A stretch of 64,000 nucleotides of DNA from Paracoccaceae bacterium (GCA_030148005.1 JASBUI010000006.1:62001-126000); one strand, 5' to 3'; positions 28,760 through 37,946 are shown, numbered from the stretch's first letter. Notes: generated from the sequence alone by a model not told the origin. Translations and numbers: made by a program.

Positions 28760-30478
28760 TCAGTCCCTTGTGCCCGAGAAACGCGCTTGCCAATCATCGC
28801 GATCCTCATCGCTGATCTTTGCGAACAGAACCTCTGGCACAGCAAACTCGTGCCCCGGCGCCAAGGCTTCAAGCGCGCTTGCCACATCCGTTGGCCAGTC
28901 GACGTCCATCGTGTTCATCGCCGAGAAAAGCCGCGCCGCGGCATCGGGAATGAAAGGCGCGGACAGAACCGCGTATAGCCGGATGAGGTTCAGCGACAGG
29001 CGCACGATGGCCGCGGCTTGATCAGGGTCGGTCTTGAAAACCGACCAGGGCGCCGCCGCCTGCAGGTACTCATTGCCCAGAACCCAGATCGCGCGAAGCT
29101 CTGCTGCCGATTTGCGGATCTCCATCGCCTGCATATGGACTTCATAGGCGCGCACGCGGGTTTCAAGCTCGGCAATCAGCGCCGTCTCTGCTGCGCCGAA
29201 CGCGCCGCCTTGCGGCACGACCTCTCCGAATTTGGAGCGCGCGAATTTGGTCACGCGGCTGACGAAATTGCCTAAGACATCCGCCAGATCCTTGTTGACC
29301 CCGGCCTGGAAGTTTTCCCACGTGAACTCGCTGTCCGAGTTTTCGGGCGCGTGGCTAAGAAGCCACCAACGCCAGTAGTCGGCCGGCAATAGTTCAAGCG
29401 CCTGATCCTGAAAGATGCCGCGCCCCTGACTGGTTGAAAACTGGCCGCCGTCATAGTTGAGGTAGTTGAACGATTTGATGTAATCGACCAGCTTCCACGG
29501 CTCGCGGCTTCCCATGATCGTGGCCGGGAAGGAAAGCGTATGGAACGGCACGTTGTCCTTGCCCATGAACTGCACATAGCGCACGTCGCCCGCGCCCTTG
29601 TCGGTGCGCCACCAACGCTCCCACTCGGCATCGCCAGCGCCGCGCGCATTGGTCCATTCATTGGCCGAGGCGATGTATTCGATGGGCGCGTCGAACCAGA
29701 CGTAAAAGACCTTGCCTTCCATGCCCGGCCATTCCTGGTCGCCCTTCCTGACCGGCACGCCCCAGCTTAGATCGCGCGTGATCCCCCGATCCTGAAGCCC
29801 GTCCCCATCGTGCAGCCACTTCTTGGCAATCGATGTGGTCAGTATGGGCCAGTCCTTCTGGCTGTCGATCCACGCGTCCAGATCATCGCGCAAAAGCGAC
29901 TGGCGCAGGTAAAGGTGCTTGGTCTCGCGCACTTCCAGATCAGTTGATCCCGAAATGGCGCTGCGCGGCTCGATCAGATCGGTGGGGTCCAGCTGCTTGG
30001 TGCAGTTCTCGCACTGATCGCCGCGCGCCTTGTCATATCCGCAGTTGGGGCAGGTCCCCTCGATATAGCGATCGGGCAGGAACCGGCCGTCGGCCTTTGA
30101 ATAAACCTGCCGCTCGCTGCGCTCTTCGATCAGCCCCGCATCGGCGAGCCGCCCGGCAAAATGCTGCGTCAGCGCCCGGTTCTCGGCCGAGGATGAGCGC
30201 CCGAAATGATCAAACGAAAGGCGAAACCCTTCGGCCAGCCGCGCCTGAACCTGATGCATCTCTGCGCAGAACTCTTCGACCGGCTTGCCCGCCTTCGCCG
30301 CGGCAAGCTCTGCAGGCGTCCCGTGCTCATCAGTGGCACAAAGAAACAGAACCTCGTGACCGCGCGCGCGCATGTACCGCGCATAAAGATCCGCCGGAAG
30401 CTGGGAACCGACAAGGTTTCCAAGGTGTTTGATCCCATTGATATAGGGAATGGCCGAGGTGATCAGAATGCGTTCCAT
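28760..30478 (-). CDS. metG: methionyl-tRNA synthetase
   Basis: A 572-residue class I aminoacyl-tRNA synthetase charging tRNA-Met. The HIGH-type motif is HLGN (residues 18-21) in [14 protein letters not shown] zinc knuckle ([17 protein letters not shown]) is in the connecting domain, and the KMSKS loop is replaced by FSTSQGRG, as in the alphaproteobacterial MetG group. The C-terminal anticodon domain contains the W in [10 protein letters not shown]. No C-terminal tRNA-binding extension is present. It is the likely housekeeping copy. Confidence 0.95.
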   Translation of the reverse strand: MERILITSAIPYINGIKHLGNLVGSQLPADLYARYMRARGHEVLFLCATDEHGTPAELAAAKAGKPVEEFCAEMHQVQARLAEGFRLSFDHFGRSSSAENRALTQHFAGRLADAGLIEERSERQVYSKADGRFLPDRYIEGTCPNCGYDKARGDQCENCTKQLDPTDLIEPRSAISGSTDLEVRETKHLYLRQSLLRDDLDAWIDSQKDWPILTTSIAKKWLHDGDGLQDRGITRDLSWGVPVRKGDQEWPGMEGKVFYVWFDAPIEYIASANEWTNARGAGDAEWERWWRTDKGAGDVRYVQFMGKDNVPFHTLSFPATIMGSREPWKLVDYIKSFNYLNYDGGQFSTSQGRGIFQDQALELLPADYWRWWLLSHAPENSDSEFTWENFQAGVNKDLADVLGNFVSRVTKFARSKFGEVVPQGGAFGAAETALIAELETRVRAYEVHMQAMEIRKSAAELRAIWVLGNEYLQAAAPWSVFKTDPDQAAAIVRLSLNLIRLYAVLSAPFIPDAAARLFSAMNTMDVDWPTDVASALEALAPGHEFAVPEVLFAKISDEDRDDWQARFSGTRD

Positions 30479-30547
30479 GTGCCGTCCAACTTGCTGCTGC
30501 GCGTTCTCCTAACCCAGCACGCAGGCAAGGGCCAGAACCCAGCTGAC

Positions 30548-30581
30548 TTCTTTGTGGCAGAAATATCCCCGCCGGAGGCGG
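30548..30581 (-). repeat. intergenic stem-loop repeat, copy 2
   Basis: Read on the minus strand, a CGCCTCCGGCG-type hairpin is followed by GGGATATTTCTGCCACAAAGAAG, the same layout as copies at 28702 and 34519. It lies between the MFS gene stop and the metG start. Confidence 0.55.
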
Positions 30582-30612
30582 AAAATGACCCCCCCGCGGG
30601 CCCGGCCCTGCG

Positions 30613-31860
30613 TCAATCCTGCGCTTTATTGCCTTGCGGGTCGGGTTTGCGCGCCGACTGCCAAAGCCGCCCGATAAGGAAAGTGGTGCGCGGCGCATAG
30701 ACATAGCGCGTGCGCTTTGCCACCGTCGGGCGCGCCCGCATCCGCACAAGGCTGATCGCCACCAAAAGAGCATGGCCCAGCCCGATAAAGGCGAAAAGCG
30801 CGTAAGGTCCGAAGCCGTCGATCAGCCATGAGGCGACAAGCGGCGATGCAATGGCCCCCACCGCGTAAAAGAACATAAGCGCCGCCGAAAGTTCGACCCG
30901 CTCTTCGGTTGTCGCAAAATCATGGGCATGGGCGGCAGCGATCGAAAAGATCGGAAAGGTGGTAAAGCCAAAGAAGGCCGCCGCCAGCATCACGCCCAGC
31001 GTTCCGGTTCCCCCCGCCAGCACCGTTGTCGCCGACGATACGATCGCCGCGATCGACAGCCAGATCAGAACCCAGCGCCGGTCGTATTTATCCGCCAGCC
31101 ATCCAGCGGGGTACTGCGCCAGCGCCCCGCCCGCCACGAAGGCGGCAAGGAAAAAGGCGATCTGCCCGGCCGCAAGCCCGACCTCCTGACCATAGACCGG
31201 CCCGACCATTCGAAAAGCGGCGGCGGTCAGACCTGCCACCACGATCGCCGCTGCCGCCAGCGGGGATCGAGCGATCGCAAGGCGCGGGCGCAGCCGCGGC
31301 GCGGCGGGGGTGATCGGCTGTTCGACCCGCGTCAGCGTCAGCGGCAAAAGACAGGCGCAGCACAAAAGCGCCAAAAGGTTGTAGGAAACGTATGACGCAG
31401 GCTCCAGCACCCCGATCAAAAGCTGCGCCACCAGCGATGCGCCCATGTCCACCACCCGGTAGCTGCCCATCGCCCGCCCGCGCGTCTCATTGGTGACCTT
31501 GGCGTGAAGCCATGCCTCGATCACCGTGTAACAGCCCGCAACGCAAAGCCCCGTGCCGATCCGCATCAGCGCCCATGCATAGGGGTCGATGACCAGCATA
31601 TGGGCCAAAAGCCCGATCGCCCCCATCGACGTAAAGGCCGCAAAGGCGCGCACATGGCCGACATCGCCCATAAGCCGCGGCGCCCACCAGCAGCCGATGA
31701 AAAACCCAAAGAAATGCGCCGAACCCAAAAGGCCGACCTGCCCGGTGGTGAAATTCAGCTGCAGCCCCGACAACGCATCCAGTGGCCCGACGCCGCCCGA
31801 GGAAAGCTGCAAAAGGATGACCGACAGGAAAAGGGACAGAAAGGAAATGATCAGGCGCAT
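30613..31860 (-). CDS. MFS transporter (YcaD-like)
   Basis: A 415-residue integral membrane protein with 12 predicted spans and a central cytoplasmic loop. MFS motif A is recognisable after span 2 (APRLMGDVGHVRAF) and in the second half (GWLADKYDRRWVL). The overall pattern (IEAWLHAKVTNETRGRAMG) resembles the YcaD/UMF-type MFS proteins common in Rhodobacterales. The substrate is unknown. The 134 bases separating it from metG contain an intergenic stem-loop. Confidence 0.85.
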   Translation of the reverse strand: MRLIISFLSLFLSVILLQLSSGGVGPLDALSGLQLNFTTGQVGLLGSAHFFGFFIGCWWAPRLMGDVGHVRAFAAFTSMGAIGLLAHMLVIDPYAWALMRIGTGLCVAGCYTVIEAWLHAKVTNETRGRAMGSYRVVDMGASLVAQLLIGVLEPASYVSYNLLALLCCACLLPLTLTRVEQPITPAAPRLRPRLAIARSPLAAAAIVVAGLTAAAFRMVGPVYGQEVGLAAGQIAFFLAAFVAGGALAQYPAGWLADKYDRRWVLIWLSIAAIVSSATTVLAGGTGTLGVMLAAAFFGFTTFPIFSIAAAHAHDFATTEERVELSAALMFFYAVGAIASPLVASWLIDGFGPYALFAFIGLGHALLVAISLVRMRARPTVAKRTRYVYAPRTTFLIGRLWQSARKPDPQGNKAQD

Positions 31861-31967
31861 GGGGCCACCCTGCGCCAGCCATTGGCCCGCGCTTGCTGAA
31901 ATTCGACAGTTTGGGTCGTTTTAAGGCGGCCCGGCTTATCTCAGGGATCACGGATTACCCGGCGCCG

Positions 31968-32549
31968 TCAATTGTCTTGGGCAAGGGCGGCGGTGATTTC
32001 CAGCCGGATCTCGTCGCCCACAAGCTCACGATAGCCCGTGGCGCCAAACTCCGCGCGCGACAGCTTGCCCGACATGCGCACCACAAGGCGCGAAAAGTCC
32101 TGCTCGGTCGTGCCGGGCGCCCGGAAAAGGCGCGCGCGCAAGGTAATGGGCCGTGTTTGCCCGCGCAGGGTCAGCATGCCGCTGACAAGCGCAATGTTTC
32201 CGCTTTGCACAAAGCGCGTTGCGCTGAACGTCATCTGGGGATGGTTCTGCGCATCCAGAACACTTGGGTCTTTCATTGCCTGCGTGGCAAAGACAAACCC
32301 CGCCCGCGCCCCGGTGACATCCAGAACCACATCAACCTTTGAACGTCTTACATCCTGAAAATCCAGCAAAAGCCGGGTGCTGGTGACCGGGATGGTGCCC
32401 AGCACCTCATTGCCGCCGAACTGATAGTAGAACTCAACCCGCGATCCTTCAGGCTCCAGCCTGTAACTGGCCGGGTCCGCCCATATGGCGCTGGTGCTCA
32501 GGATCAGCAAAAGGGCGATCCGGGCAAGATATGTGATGCTCTGCCTCAT
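31968..32549 (-). CDS. YceI family periplasmic protein
   Basis: A 193-residue protein with a signal peptide (ARIALLLILSTSAIWA). It has the YceI lipocalin-like beta-barrel pattern: YRLEPEGSRVEFYYQFGG, strands around KVDVVLDVTGARAG, then HPQMTFSATRF and GMLTLRGQTRPITLRARL. Family members bind isoprenoid-type lipids and are often induced by stress. The ATG at 32549 begins the signal peptide; the frame further upstream has no support. It lies 68 bases after the ImuA-like gene on the same strand and may share its transcript. Confidence 0.88.
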   Translation of the reverse strand: MRQSITYLARIALLLILSTSAIWADPASYRLEPEGSRVEFYYQFGGNEVLGTIPVTSTRLLLDFQDVRRSKVDVVLDVTGARAGFVFATQAMKDPSVLDAQNHPQMTFSATRFVQSGNIALVSGMLTLRGQTRPITLRARLFRAPGTTEQDFSRLVVRMSGKLSRAEFGATGYRELVGDEIRLEITAALAQDN

Positions 32550-32617
32550 GTGCCCAAACCTAATGCGCTTTTGCCGCCCGGCACGAAAACCTTTCGTGAT
32601 CGCGCGCCCACGCGGTT

Positions 32618-33238
32618 TCAGAGGGCCCCATCGGCGGTGGCCGCTGGCCGGGGTGTCAAAGTCCAGCCGGGGGTCAGCTCCCACGTCTTTGGCGGCTCCA
32701 TCCGGGCGCGCCGCCGCTCCAGCCTCCATGCCCTTTTGCCGGGGGTATGCGCCCCGGCGATATGCCAGCGCGTCTCGACCCCCGCAGAGCCGCCATCGCC
32801 GGGGGACAATAAAAGCCCCATCGTGGTCTTCATCCGCTCTTGCATCGCCGCTTCGGCCGCAAGGTTCAGACGCCGCACCGGGGTCAGATCGGCCGGGGCA
32901 TGAAAGTCACCGACCACCAGCGGCGCCGATCCATCGCGCAGGCACTCTTCCATCGTCCACAGGAAATCCTCGACCCGGTTGGGACGCAGGATCGTCAGCC
33001 GCCCCGGATTGAAGAACCGCGCCACCGTCGGCAGGTAAAGCTCATCTGGATGCCAAGCGGGATGAATCCAGAAAACCGGCCCGTCGATCCGCCCCGCCAC
33101 AAGACAGGCCAGCATCCGCCGCGCAGGGCCGCAAAACTCATGCACCCGGCCAGTGGTCAGTTGGATGTCCGGCAGAACCGGGATCATCGGCCGGCTGGAC
33201 CGCCGGTGGGTGTCGCGTGTCAAAAGAGGGTGGCTCAT
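32618..33238 (-). CDS. ImuA-like (RecA-fold) protein under a LexA box
   Basis: A 206-residue protein. It resembles the short ImuA-like/RecA-fold proteins of Rhodobacterales (GRVHEFCGPARRMLACLVAGRIDGPVFWI, LVVGDFHAPADLTPVRRLNLAAEA and ETRWHIAGAHTPGKRAWRLERRRAR regions). No complete Walker A is present. The longest frame opens at 33265, but that ATG lies inside the LexA box, so the ATG at 33238 is the better start. ImuA proteins work with ImuB and DnaE2 in damage-induced mutagenesis; neither partner is adjacent here. Confidence 0.7.
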   Translation of the reverse strand: MSHPLLTRDTHRRSSRPMIPVLPDIQLTTGRVHEFCGPARRMLACLVAGRIDGPVFWIHPAWHPDELYLPTVARFFNPGRLTILRPNRVEDFLWTMEECLRDGSAPLVVGDFHAPADLTPVRRLNLAAEAAMQERMKTTMGLLLSPGDGGSAGVETRWHIAGAHTPGKRAWRLERRRARMEPPKTWELTPGWTLTPRPAATADGAL

Positions 33239-33256
33239 GTCAGGAGAGATTAAAAT

Positions 33257-33271
33257 GTTCCGCATTTGTTC
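33257..33271 (-). promoter_or_regulatory. LexA (SOS) box GTTC-N7-GTTC
   Basis: GTTC-CGCATTT-GTTC is an exact match to the alphaproteobacterial LexA box. It lies 19-33 bases upstream of the chosen ImuA-like start, the expected place for SOS repression. Confidence 0.72.
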
Positions 33272-33343
33272 TCAAGGAAAAACAAAGCGGGGATCGGCGA
33301 AAAATTGGCGCGCCGGGGCACCTGCGAAAATGGCCGAATTCCC

Positions 33344-33358
33344 GGTACAAAATGTACC
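33344..33358. promoter_or_regulatory. perfect inverted repeat GGTACA-AAA-TGTACC
   Basis: Six-base arms around AAA, about 106 bases upstream of the aldo/keto reductase start. A second palindrome, ATTGC-AA-GCAAT (33360-33371), follows immediately. These are probable operator sites in the shared 225-base gap; the regulator is unknown. Confidence 0.45.
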
Positions 33359-33463
33359 TATTGCAAGCAATTTCGCCGACAGGGTGAAATCCGCGCCGCC
33401 ATCGCCTTGCCACCCGGGCCCGGTCCGCTAGTCTCGCCCGCAACCAGAACGGAGAGATGACGC

Positions 33464-34507
33464 ATGCGCATGACAACACTTGGACGGACCGACCTGAAAG
33501 TCTCCGAACTTTGCCTGGGGTCGATGACCTGGGGCACGCAGAACACGCAGGAAGAGGCGCATCAGCAGATTGACTATGCGCTGGATCAGGGCGTCAACTT
33601 CATCGACACCGCCGAGATGTATCCGGTGAACCCGATTTCCAAGGAAACTATTGGAAAGACAGAAGAAATCATCGGTGAATGGATCGCCGCATCCGGCCGC
33701 CGGGATGAGGTGATCATCGCCACGAAACATTCCGGCGAGGGCCAGAAGGCGGTCCGCGACGGCGCGCCCATATCGGCCCAGACCATCGCCCAGACCCTTG
33801 AAGGATCGCTGAAACGCCTCGAGACGGACGTCATCGACCTTTACCAGTTTCACTGGCCCAACCGGGGCAGCTACATGTTCCGCAAGAACTGGACCTACGA
33901 TCCCTCGGCCCAGAACCGCCAAGAGACGCTCGACCATATGCACGAGGCAATGGAAGTTCTGAAAGGCTTTGTAAAACAAGGGAAAATTCGCCATTTCGGG
34001 CTTTCGAACGAAAGCGCCTGGGGCACCGCAAACTGGCTTGCCGCCGCCGAGAAAACCGGCGGCCCGCGCGTTGCAACGGTGCAAAACGAATACTCTTTGA
34101 TGTGCCGCCTCTATGACACCGACATGGCCGAGCTGTCGGTCAACGAGGATGTCACGCTACTGGCCTTTTCGCCCTTGGCCGCAGGGCTTTTGACCGGGAA
34201 ATATCAGGGCGGGGCCGTCCCCAAAGGATCGCGCCGCGACCTCAACCCCGGCCTTGGGGGCCGCATCACTGACAGGGTTTTCCCGGCCGCCCAGGCCTAT
34301 CTGGACGTTGCGCGCAAGCACGGGCTGAACCCCGCGCAGATGGCCATCGCATGGTGCCTGCGCCGCCCCTTCCATACCGTTCCGATCTTTGGGGCGACCT
34401 CTATGGAGCAGCTTAAAACGGCCCTCGGTTCGAGCGAGATAACTCTTTCAGATGAGGCGCTTAAGGATATCTCGGACGCGCACCGCGCCCATCCGATGCC
34501 CTACTGA
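33464..34507 (+). CDS. aldo/keto reductase (Tas-like)
   Basis: A 347-residue NADPH-dependent reductase. The catalytic tetrad can be seen as Asp and Tyr in DTAEMY, Lys in ATKHSG and His in YQFHWPN; the cofactor site appears in LLAFSPLAAGLLTGKY and PIFGATSMEQL. The sequence closely follows the Tas/YghZ-like group (CLGSMTWGTQNT). The start has GGAGAG seven bases upstream. Its substrate is unknown. A GC-rich hairpin ends the gene. Confidence 0.9.
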   Translation: MRMTTLGRTDLKVSELCLGSMTWGTQNTQEEAHQQIDYALDQGVNFIDTAEMYPVNPISKETIGKTEEIIGEWIAASGRRDEVIIATKHSGEGQKAVRDGAPISAQTIAQTLEGSLKRLETDVIDLYQFHWPNRGSYMFRKNWTYDPSAQNRQETLDHMHEAMEVLKGFVKQGKIRHFGLSNESAWGTANWLAAAEKTGGPRVATVQNEYSLMCRLYDTDMAELSVNEDVTLLAFSPLAAGLLTGKYQGGAVPKGSRRDLNPGLGGRITDRVFPAAQAYLDVARKHGLNPAQMAIAWCLRRPFHTVPIFGATSMEQLKTALGSSEITLSDEALKDISDAHRAHPMPY

Positions 34508-34518
34508 TACCGGACCGA

Positions 34519-34568
34519 CCGGGGGCTTTGCGCCCCCGGACCCCCGCAGAGTATTTTCGCAAAGAAGA
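34519..34568 (+). repeat. intergenic stem-loop repeat, copy 3 (possible terminator)
   Basis: CCGGGGGC-TTTGC-GCCCCCGG (34519-34539) is a perfect 8-bp stem 11 bases after the aldo/keto reductase stop. It is followed by AGAGTATTTTCGCAAAGAAGA, shared with copies at 28702 and 30548. The stem itself could terminate transcription. Confidence 0.6.
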
Positions 34569-34641
34569 TACAACAAGTCGCAAACCAGCGCGCAGCGGAC
34601 AGGGCGGGCGGGTTGGTCTTGGGCAAAGGGGAGGGCTCTGC

Positions 34642-35556
34642 ATGCCGCTTGAAATGAACCGCGAGGTTTTCGTGACCTGCGCCGTGACCGGATCGGGAGC
34701 AACCCAAGACCGAAGCCCGCATGTGCCGCGCTCGCCGCGCGAGATTGCCCAAAGCGCCATCGAGGCGGCCAAGGCCGGGGCGGCCGTGGTGCATTGCCAC
34801 GTGCGCGATCCCGATACCGGTGCCCCGTCCCGCAAGCTTGAGTACTACCGCGAGGTGACCGACCGCATTCGCGCATCAGACGTCGATGTCGTGTTGAACC
34901 TGACCGCCGGCATGGGCGGCGACATTGTTTTTGGCGGAACCCAGGCGCCGCTGCCACCGGCGGCGGGAACCGATATGGTTGGCGCCGCCGAACGGCTGGC
35001 CCATGTGGCCGAATGCCTGCCCGAGATATGTACGCTGGATTGCGGCACGATGAACTTTGCCGAAGCCGACTATGTGATGACGAACACGCCCGGCATGTTG
35101 CAGGCCATGGGGCGGATGATCACCGAACTGGGCGTAAAGCCGGAAATAGAGGCCTTTGATAGCGGGCATCTTTGGTATGCAAAACAACTGGTTGCGGACG
35201 GCGTGCTAAAGCCCGACGCTTTGGTGCAGCTATGTATGGGCGTGCCATGGGGCGCGCCGGATGACCTTGGGACCTTCATGGCGATGGTTGGAAATGTGCC
35301 AAGCGACTGGACCTTTTCGGCCTTTGCGCTGGGCCGCCACCAGATGCCTTATGTTGCCGCGGCCGTTCTGGCGGGCGGCAACGTGCGCGTGGGGCTTGAG
35401 GACAACCTGATGCTGGATCGCGGCGTTCTGGCCGAAAACTGGCAACTGGTCGAACGGGCAACCGGGATCATCGAAAATCTCGGCGCGCGGGTGATCGGGC
35501 CGGCCGAGGTTCGCCAAAAGCTGGGCCTGACAAAGCGCGCGCCGGTGGCAAAGTAG
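34642..35556 (+). CDS. beta-keto acid cleavage enzyme (BKACE)
   Basis: A 304-residue metal-dependent TIM-barrel enzyme. It shows FVTCAVTGSG at the N-terminus, the zinc site HCHVRDPDTG, and EAFDSGHLWYAKQL and GLEDNL typical of BKACE (formerly 3-keto-5-aminohexanoate cleavage enzyme). BKACEs condense a beta-keto acid with acetyl-CoA. Next to an L-carnitine dehydrogenase, the substrate is most likely 3-dehydrocarnitine, giving betainyl-CoA and acetoacetate. The ATG at 34642 follows GGGGAGGG; the frame is open upstream without homology. Confidence 0.9.
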   Translation: MPLEMNREVFVTCAVTGSGATQDRSPHVPRSPREIAQSAIEAAKAGAAVVHCHVRDPDTGAPSRKLEYYREVTDRIRASDVDVVLNLTAGMGGDIVFGGTQAPLPPAAGTDMVGAAERLAHVAECLPEICTLDCGTMNFAEADYVMTNTPGMLQAMGRMITELGVKPEIEAFDSGHLWYAKQLVADGVLKPDALVQLCMGVPWGAPDDLGTFMAMVGNVPSDWTFSAFALGRHQMPYVAAAVLAGGNVRVGLEDNLMLDRGVLAENWQLVERATGIIENLGARVIGPAEVRQKLGLTKRAPVAK

Positions 35557-35566
35557 ATGGATGCGC

Positions 35567-35600
35567 GCCCAAGCGCTTTTGGGCCTCAAAGACACTGAGG
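35567..35600 (+). promoter_or_regulatory. tandem short hairpins between BKACE and carnitine dehydrogenase genes
   Basis: GCCCAA-GCGCTT-TTGGGC (35567-35584) is directly followed by CCTCA-N7-TGAGG (35584-35600), ending seven bases before the next start. It could tune expression or mRNA stability of the downstream gene. Confidence 0.35.
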
Positions 35601-35607
35601 GATTGAG

Positions 35608-37074
35608 ATGACAAAGACAGCGGCAATCATCGGCGGCGGCGTCATTGGCGGCGGCTGGGCGGCGCGGTTTCTGCTTATGGGGTGGAACGTGCGCTTGTTC
35701 GACCCAGACCCAGAGGCCCGGCGCAAGATGGGTGAAGTTCTGGACAACGCGCGCCGGTCGATGCCGGGGCTTTTCGACATCGCGCTGCCCGATGAGGGCC
35801 AGTTGACCTTTCACGACAGTATCAAAGACGCCGTTGCGGGCGCATCGTGGATACAGGAAAGCGTGCCAGAGCGGCTTGACCTCAAGCACGAGGTCTTTCA
35901 AAGCGTTGAGGCCGCCTGTGAGCCGTCGGCGATTGTCGGATCATCCACAAGCGGCTTTCGCCCCTCGCAGCTTCAGCAGGGGGCAAAGCGCCCGGGCCAG
36001 ATCGTGGTCACCCATCCCTTTAACCCGGTCTATCTTTTGCCGCTGGTCGAGCTGGTGACGACCAAGGCAAACACCTCTGCCATGGCCGAGCAGGCGAAAG
36101 AGACCCTGACCAGCATCGGATTTTATCCCCTTCATATCAAAAAAGAAATTGACGCCCATGTCGCCGATCGCCTGCTAGAGGCCGTTTGGCGCGAGGCGCT
36201 TTGGCTGGTGCGCGACGGGATTGCGACCACCGAAGAGATCGACAATTCGATCCGCTATGGCTTTGGCATCAGATGGGCGCAGATGGGTCTTTTTGAAACC
36301 TATCGCGTCGCGGGCGGCGAGGCGGGGATGAAGCATTTCATCGCCCAGTTCGGACCGGCGCTGAAATGGCCATGGACAAAGCTGATGGATGTGCCCGATC
36401 TGACGGATGAGCTTGTCGATACCATCGCGGGCCAGTCCGATGATCAATCCGGCGCCTATTCCATCCGAGAGCTTGAGCGCATTCGCGATGCGAACCTAGT
36501 TGCGATGATGCGGGCGCTGAAAGGGCAGGGCTGGGGCGCGGGGGCCTTGCTGAACGCCGCCGATCGCGCAGGCGAGAAATTGGCGCGCAGTCTGGATCAG
36601 ATCGCCGACCCCGCCCAGCCGATCCTGACCGTCCACCGCGCGGTTCCTCTGGACTGGACCGACTACAACGGCCACATGAACGAAGCCAAATACCTGCAGG
36701 CCTTTGGCGATGCGACGGACCGCTTTATGGAGATCATCGGTTGCAACGCCGACTACATTGCCAAGGGCGGCAGCTTTTTCACGGCCGAGACGCATATCCG
36801 CCATATCGATGAGGTTCATGCAGGGGCGGTCATTTCCGTTCAGACCCGCTGTCTGATGGGCGCGGGCAAGAAGATGCACCTTTGGCATGAGATGTATGAG
36901 GGCGCGCGTCTTTTGGCGACGTCCGAGCATATGCTGATCCATGTCAGCCTTGAGACCCGCAAAGCATCACCGCCGGGCCCCGAAATTGCCAGCGCCCTGA
37001 CAAGGATCGCTTCGGCCCATGCGGACCTGCCCATGCCGGAAGGCGCGGGGCGTTTTGTGGGGCAGGGGCGGTAG
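35608..37074 (+). CDS. lcdH: L-carnitine dehydrogenase fused to betainyl-CoA thioesterase
   Basis: A 488-residue fusion. Residues 1-320 are a 3-hydroxyacyl-CoA dehydrogenase-type enzyme: NAD loop GGGVIGGGWA (9-18), STSGFRPS, and the THPFNPVYLLPLVE active-site segment. Residues about 340-488 are a hot-dog thioesterase (PLDWTDYNGHMNEAKYLQAFGDATD). This domain order is known for L-carnitine dehydrogenase/betainyl-CoA thioesterase. With the BKACE 51 bases upstream, it would convert carnitine to 3-dehydrocarnitine and release glycine betaine. It converges on the XRE regulator gene. Confidence 0.92.
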   Translation: MTKTAAIIGGGVIGGGWAARFLLMGWNVRLFDPDPEARRKMGEVLDNARRSMPGLFDIALPDEGQLTFHDSIKDAVAGASWIQESVPERLDLKHEVFQSVEAACEPSAIVGSSTSGFRPSQLQQGAKRPGQIVVTHPFNPVYLLPLVELVTTKANTSAMAEQAKETLTSIGFYPLHIKKEIDAHVADRLLEAVWREALWLVRDGIATTEEIDNSIRYGFGIRWAQMGLFETYRVAGGEAGMKHFIAQFGPALKWPWTKLMDVPDLTDELVDTIAGQSDDQSGAYSIRELERIRDANLVAMMRALKGQGWGAGALLNAADRAGEKLARSLDQIADPAQPILTVHRAVPLDWTDYNGHMNEAKYLQAFGDATDRFMEIIGCNADYIAKGGSFFTAETHIRHIDEVHAGAVISVQTRCLMGAGKKMHLWHEMYEGARLLATSEHMLIHVSLETRKASPPGPEIASALTRIASAHADLPMPEGAGRFVGQGR

Positions 37075-37086
37075 GGCTTTTGCCCG

Positions 37087-37944
37087 TCAGGTGATCTTTT
37101 CGCGTAGCAGCATCAGATGCGCCGGGATGTCGTGATCGGGGACATCCGCCTCGCGCACAAGCTGATTGAAATGGGTGGTCAGGGCGGCAATGCGATCGGG
37201 GTCGCGGAAAGCAAGGTAGTTCCGGCCAAGGTAGATGACCGCAAGAAGCGGGCCGAAAACGGTGATCGGCGCCGAGTAAAGCCGCCGCGCATCGAAAAGC
37301 GTGATGCGAACGGCCGGGTATAGCTGACGGTGCAGGGCAAGAATGCGGTCGATCTGTTGCAGTCGAAGCTGCGCTGGAAGGCCGTGATAATACCCTTCGC
37401 CGCGGGCAAAGGACGACATTTCATGCAGCGGGATTGCGATCTCGAAATCCGACTTGGCGCTGCGCATCCAGTTCAGACGGTCTTCGCTGGCGCCAATCGC
37501 CTGCTCTGTCGTGCGGCCCAGTTCAGGCGCATATTCCCAGCGCAGAAAATCTGGCGTCTTTAGCATATCGGGCAGGCCTGCAGGCACGTGCCGGATCTTG
37601 TAGCCCGCCGCCTCTTGATGCCATGTAAAGATCTGCTCATCGACAAGCGCCCGCGGCGCGGCGGTCATCGAGATGGCGGCAGCGACAAGATCGGCGGCCA
37701 GTTCCGGCAGTTCCGTCAGCCCCAAAAGCCAGTCGGCCGAAACCCCAAGCGCGCTGGCGCATTCCCCCACAACCTGCGCATTGGGAAGGCGCGTTTCCTG
37801 CGCTGCCAAAAGCTGCGAGACCGTCGAGCGATCAACGCCGATGCGGCGGGCAAGGGCGCTTTGGTTCAGCCCTGCCTGAGCCATTGCCTGCGCCAGCCTT
37901 TCCCGAAACAGGCGTGCGCGCTGCCTTTTGTCGATCTTATGCAT
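37087..37944 (-). CDS. XRE family transcriptional regulator with C-terminal sensory domain
   Basis: A 285-residue regulator. Residues about 13-75 form a helix-turn-helix (MAQAGLNQSALARRIGVDRSTVSQLLAAQ); the remaining 200 residues are an uncharacterised ligand-type domain with WEYAPELGR and DARRLYSAPITVFG stretches. Directly upstream lies a near-perfect palindrome, indicating autorepression. It is divergent from a desaturase gene and may control membrane-lipid or fatty-acid genes. Confidence 0.85.
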   Translation of the reverse strand: MHKIDKRQRARLFRERLAQAMAQAGLNQSALARRIGVDRSTVSQLLAAQETRLPNAQVVGECASALGVSADWLLGLTELPELAADLVAAAISMTAAPRALVDEQIFTWHQEAAGYKIRHVPAGLPDMLKTPDFLRWEYAPELGRTTEQAIGASEDRLNWMRSAKSDFEIAIPLHEMSSFARGEGYYHGLPAQLRLQQIDRILALHRQLYPAVRITLFDARRLYSAPITVFGPLLAVIYLGRNYLAFRDPDRIAALTTHFNQLVREADVPDHDIPAHLMLLREKIT

Positions 37945-37946
37945 AA

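Noticed and set aside
37074-37085. GGGC-TTTT-GCCC between lcdH and the XRE gene as a bidirectional terminator
   Set aside because: A four-base stem is too weak to call.
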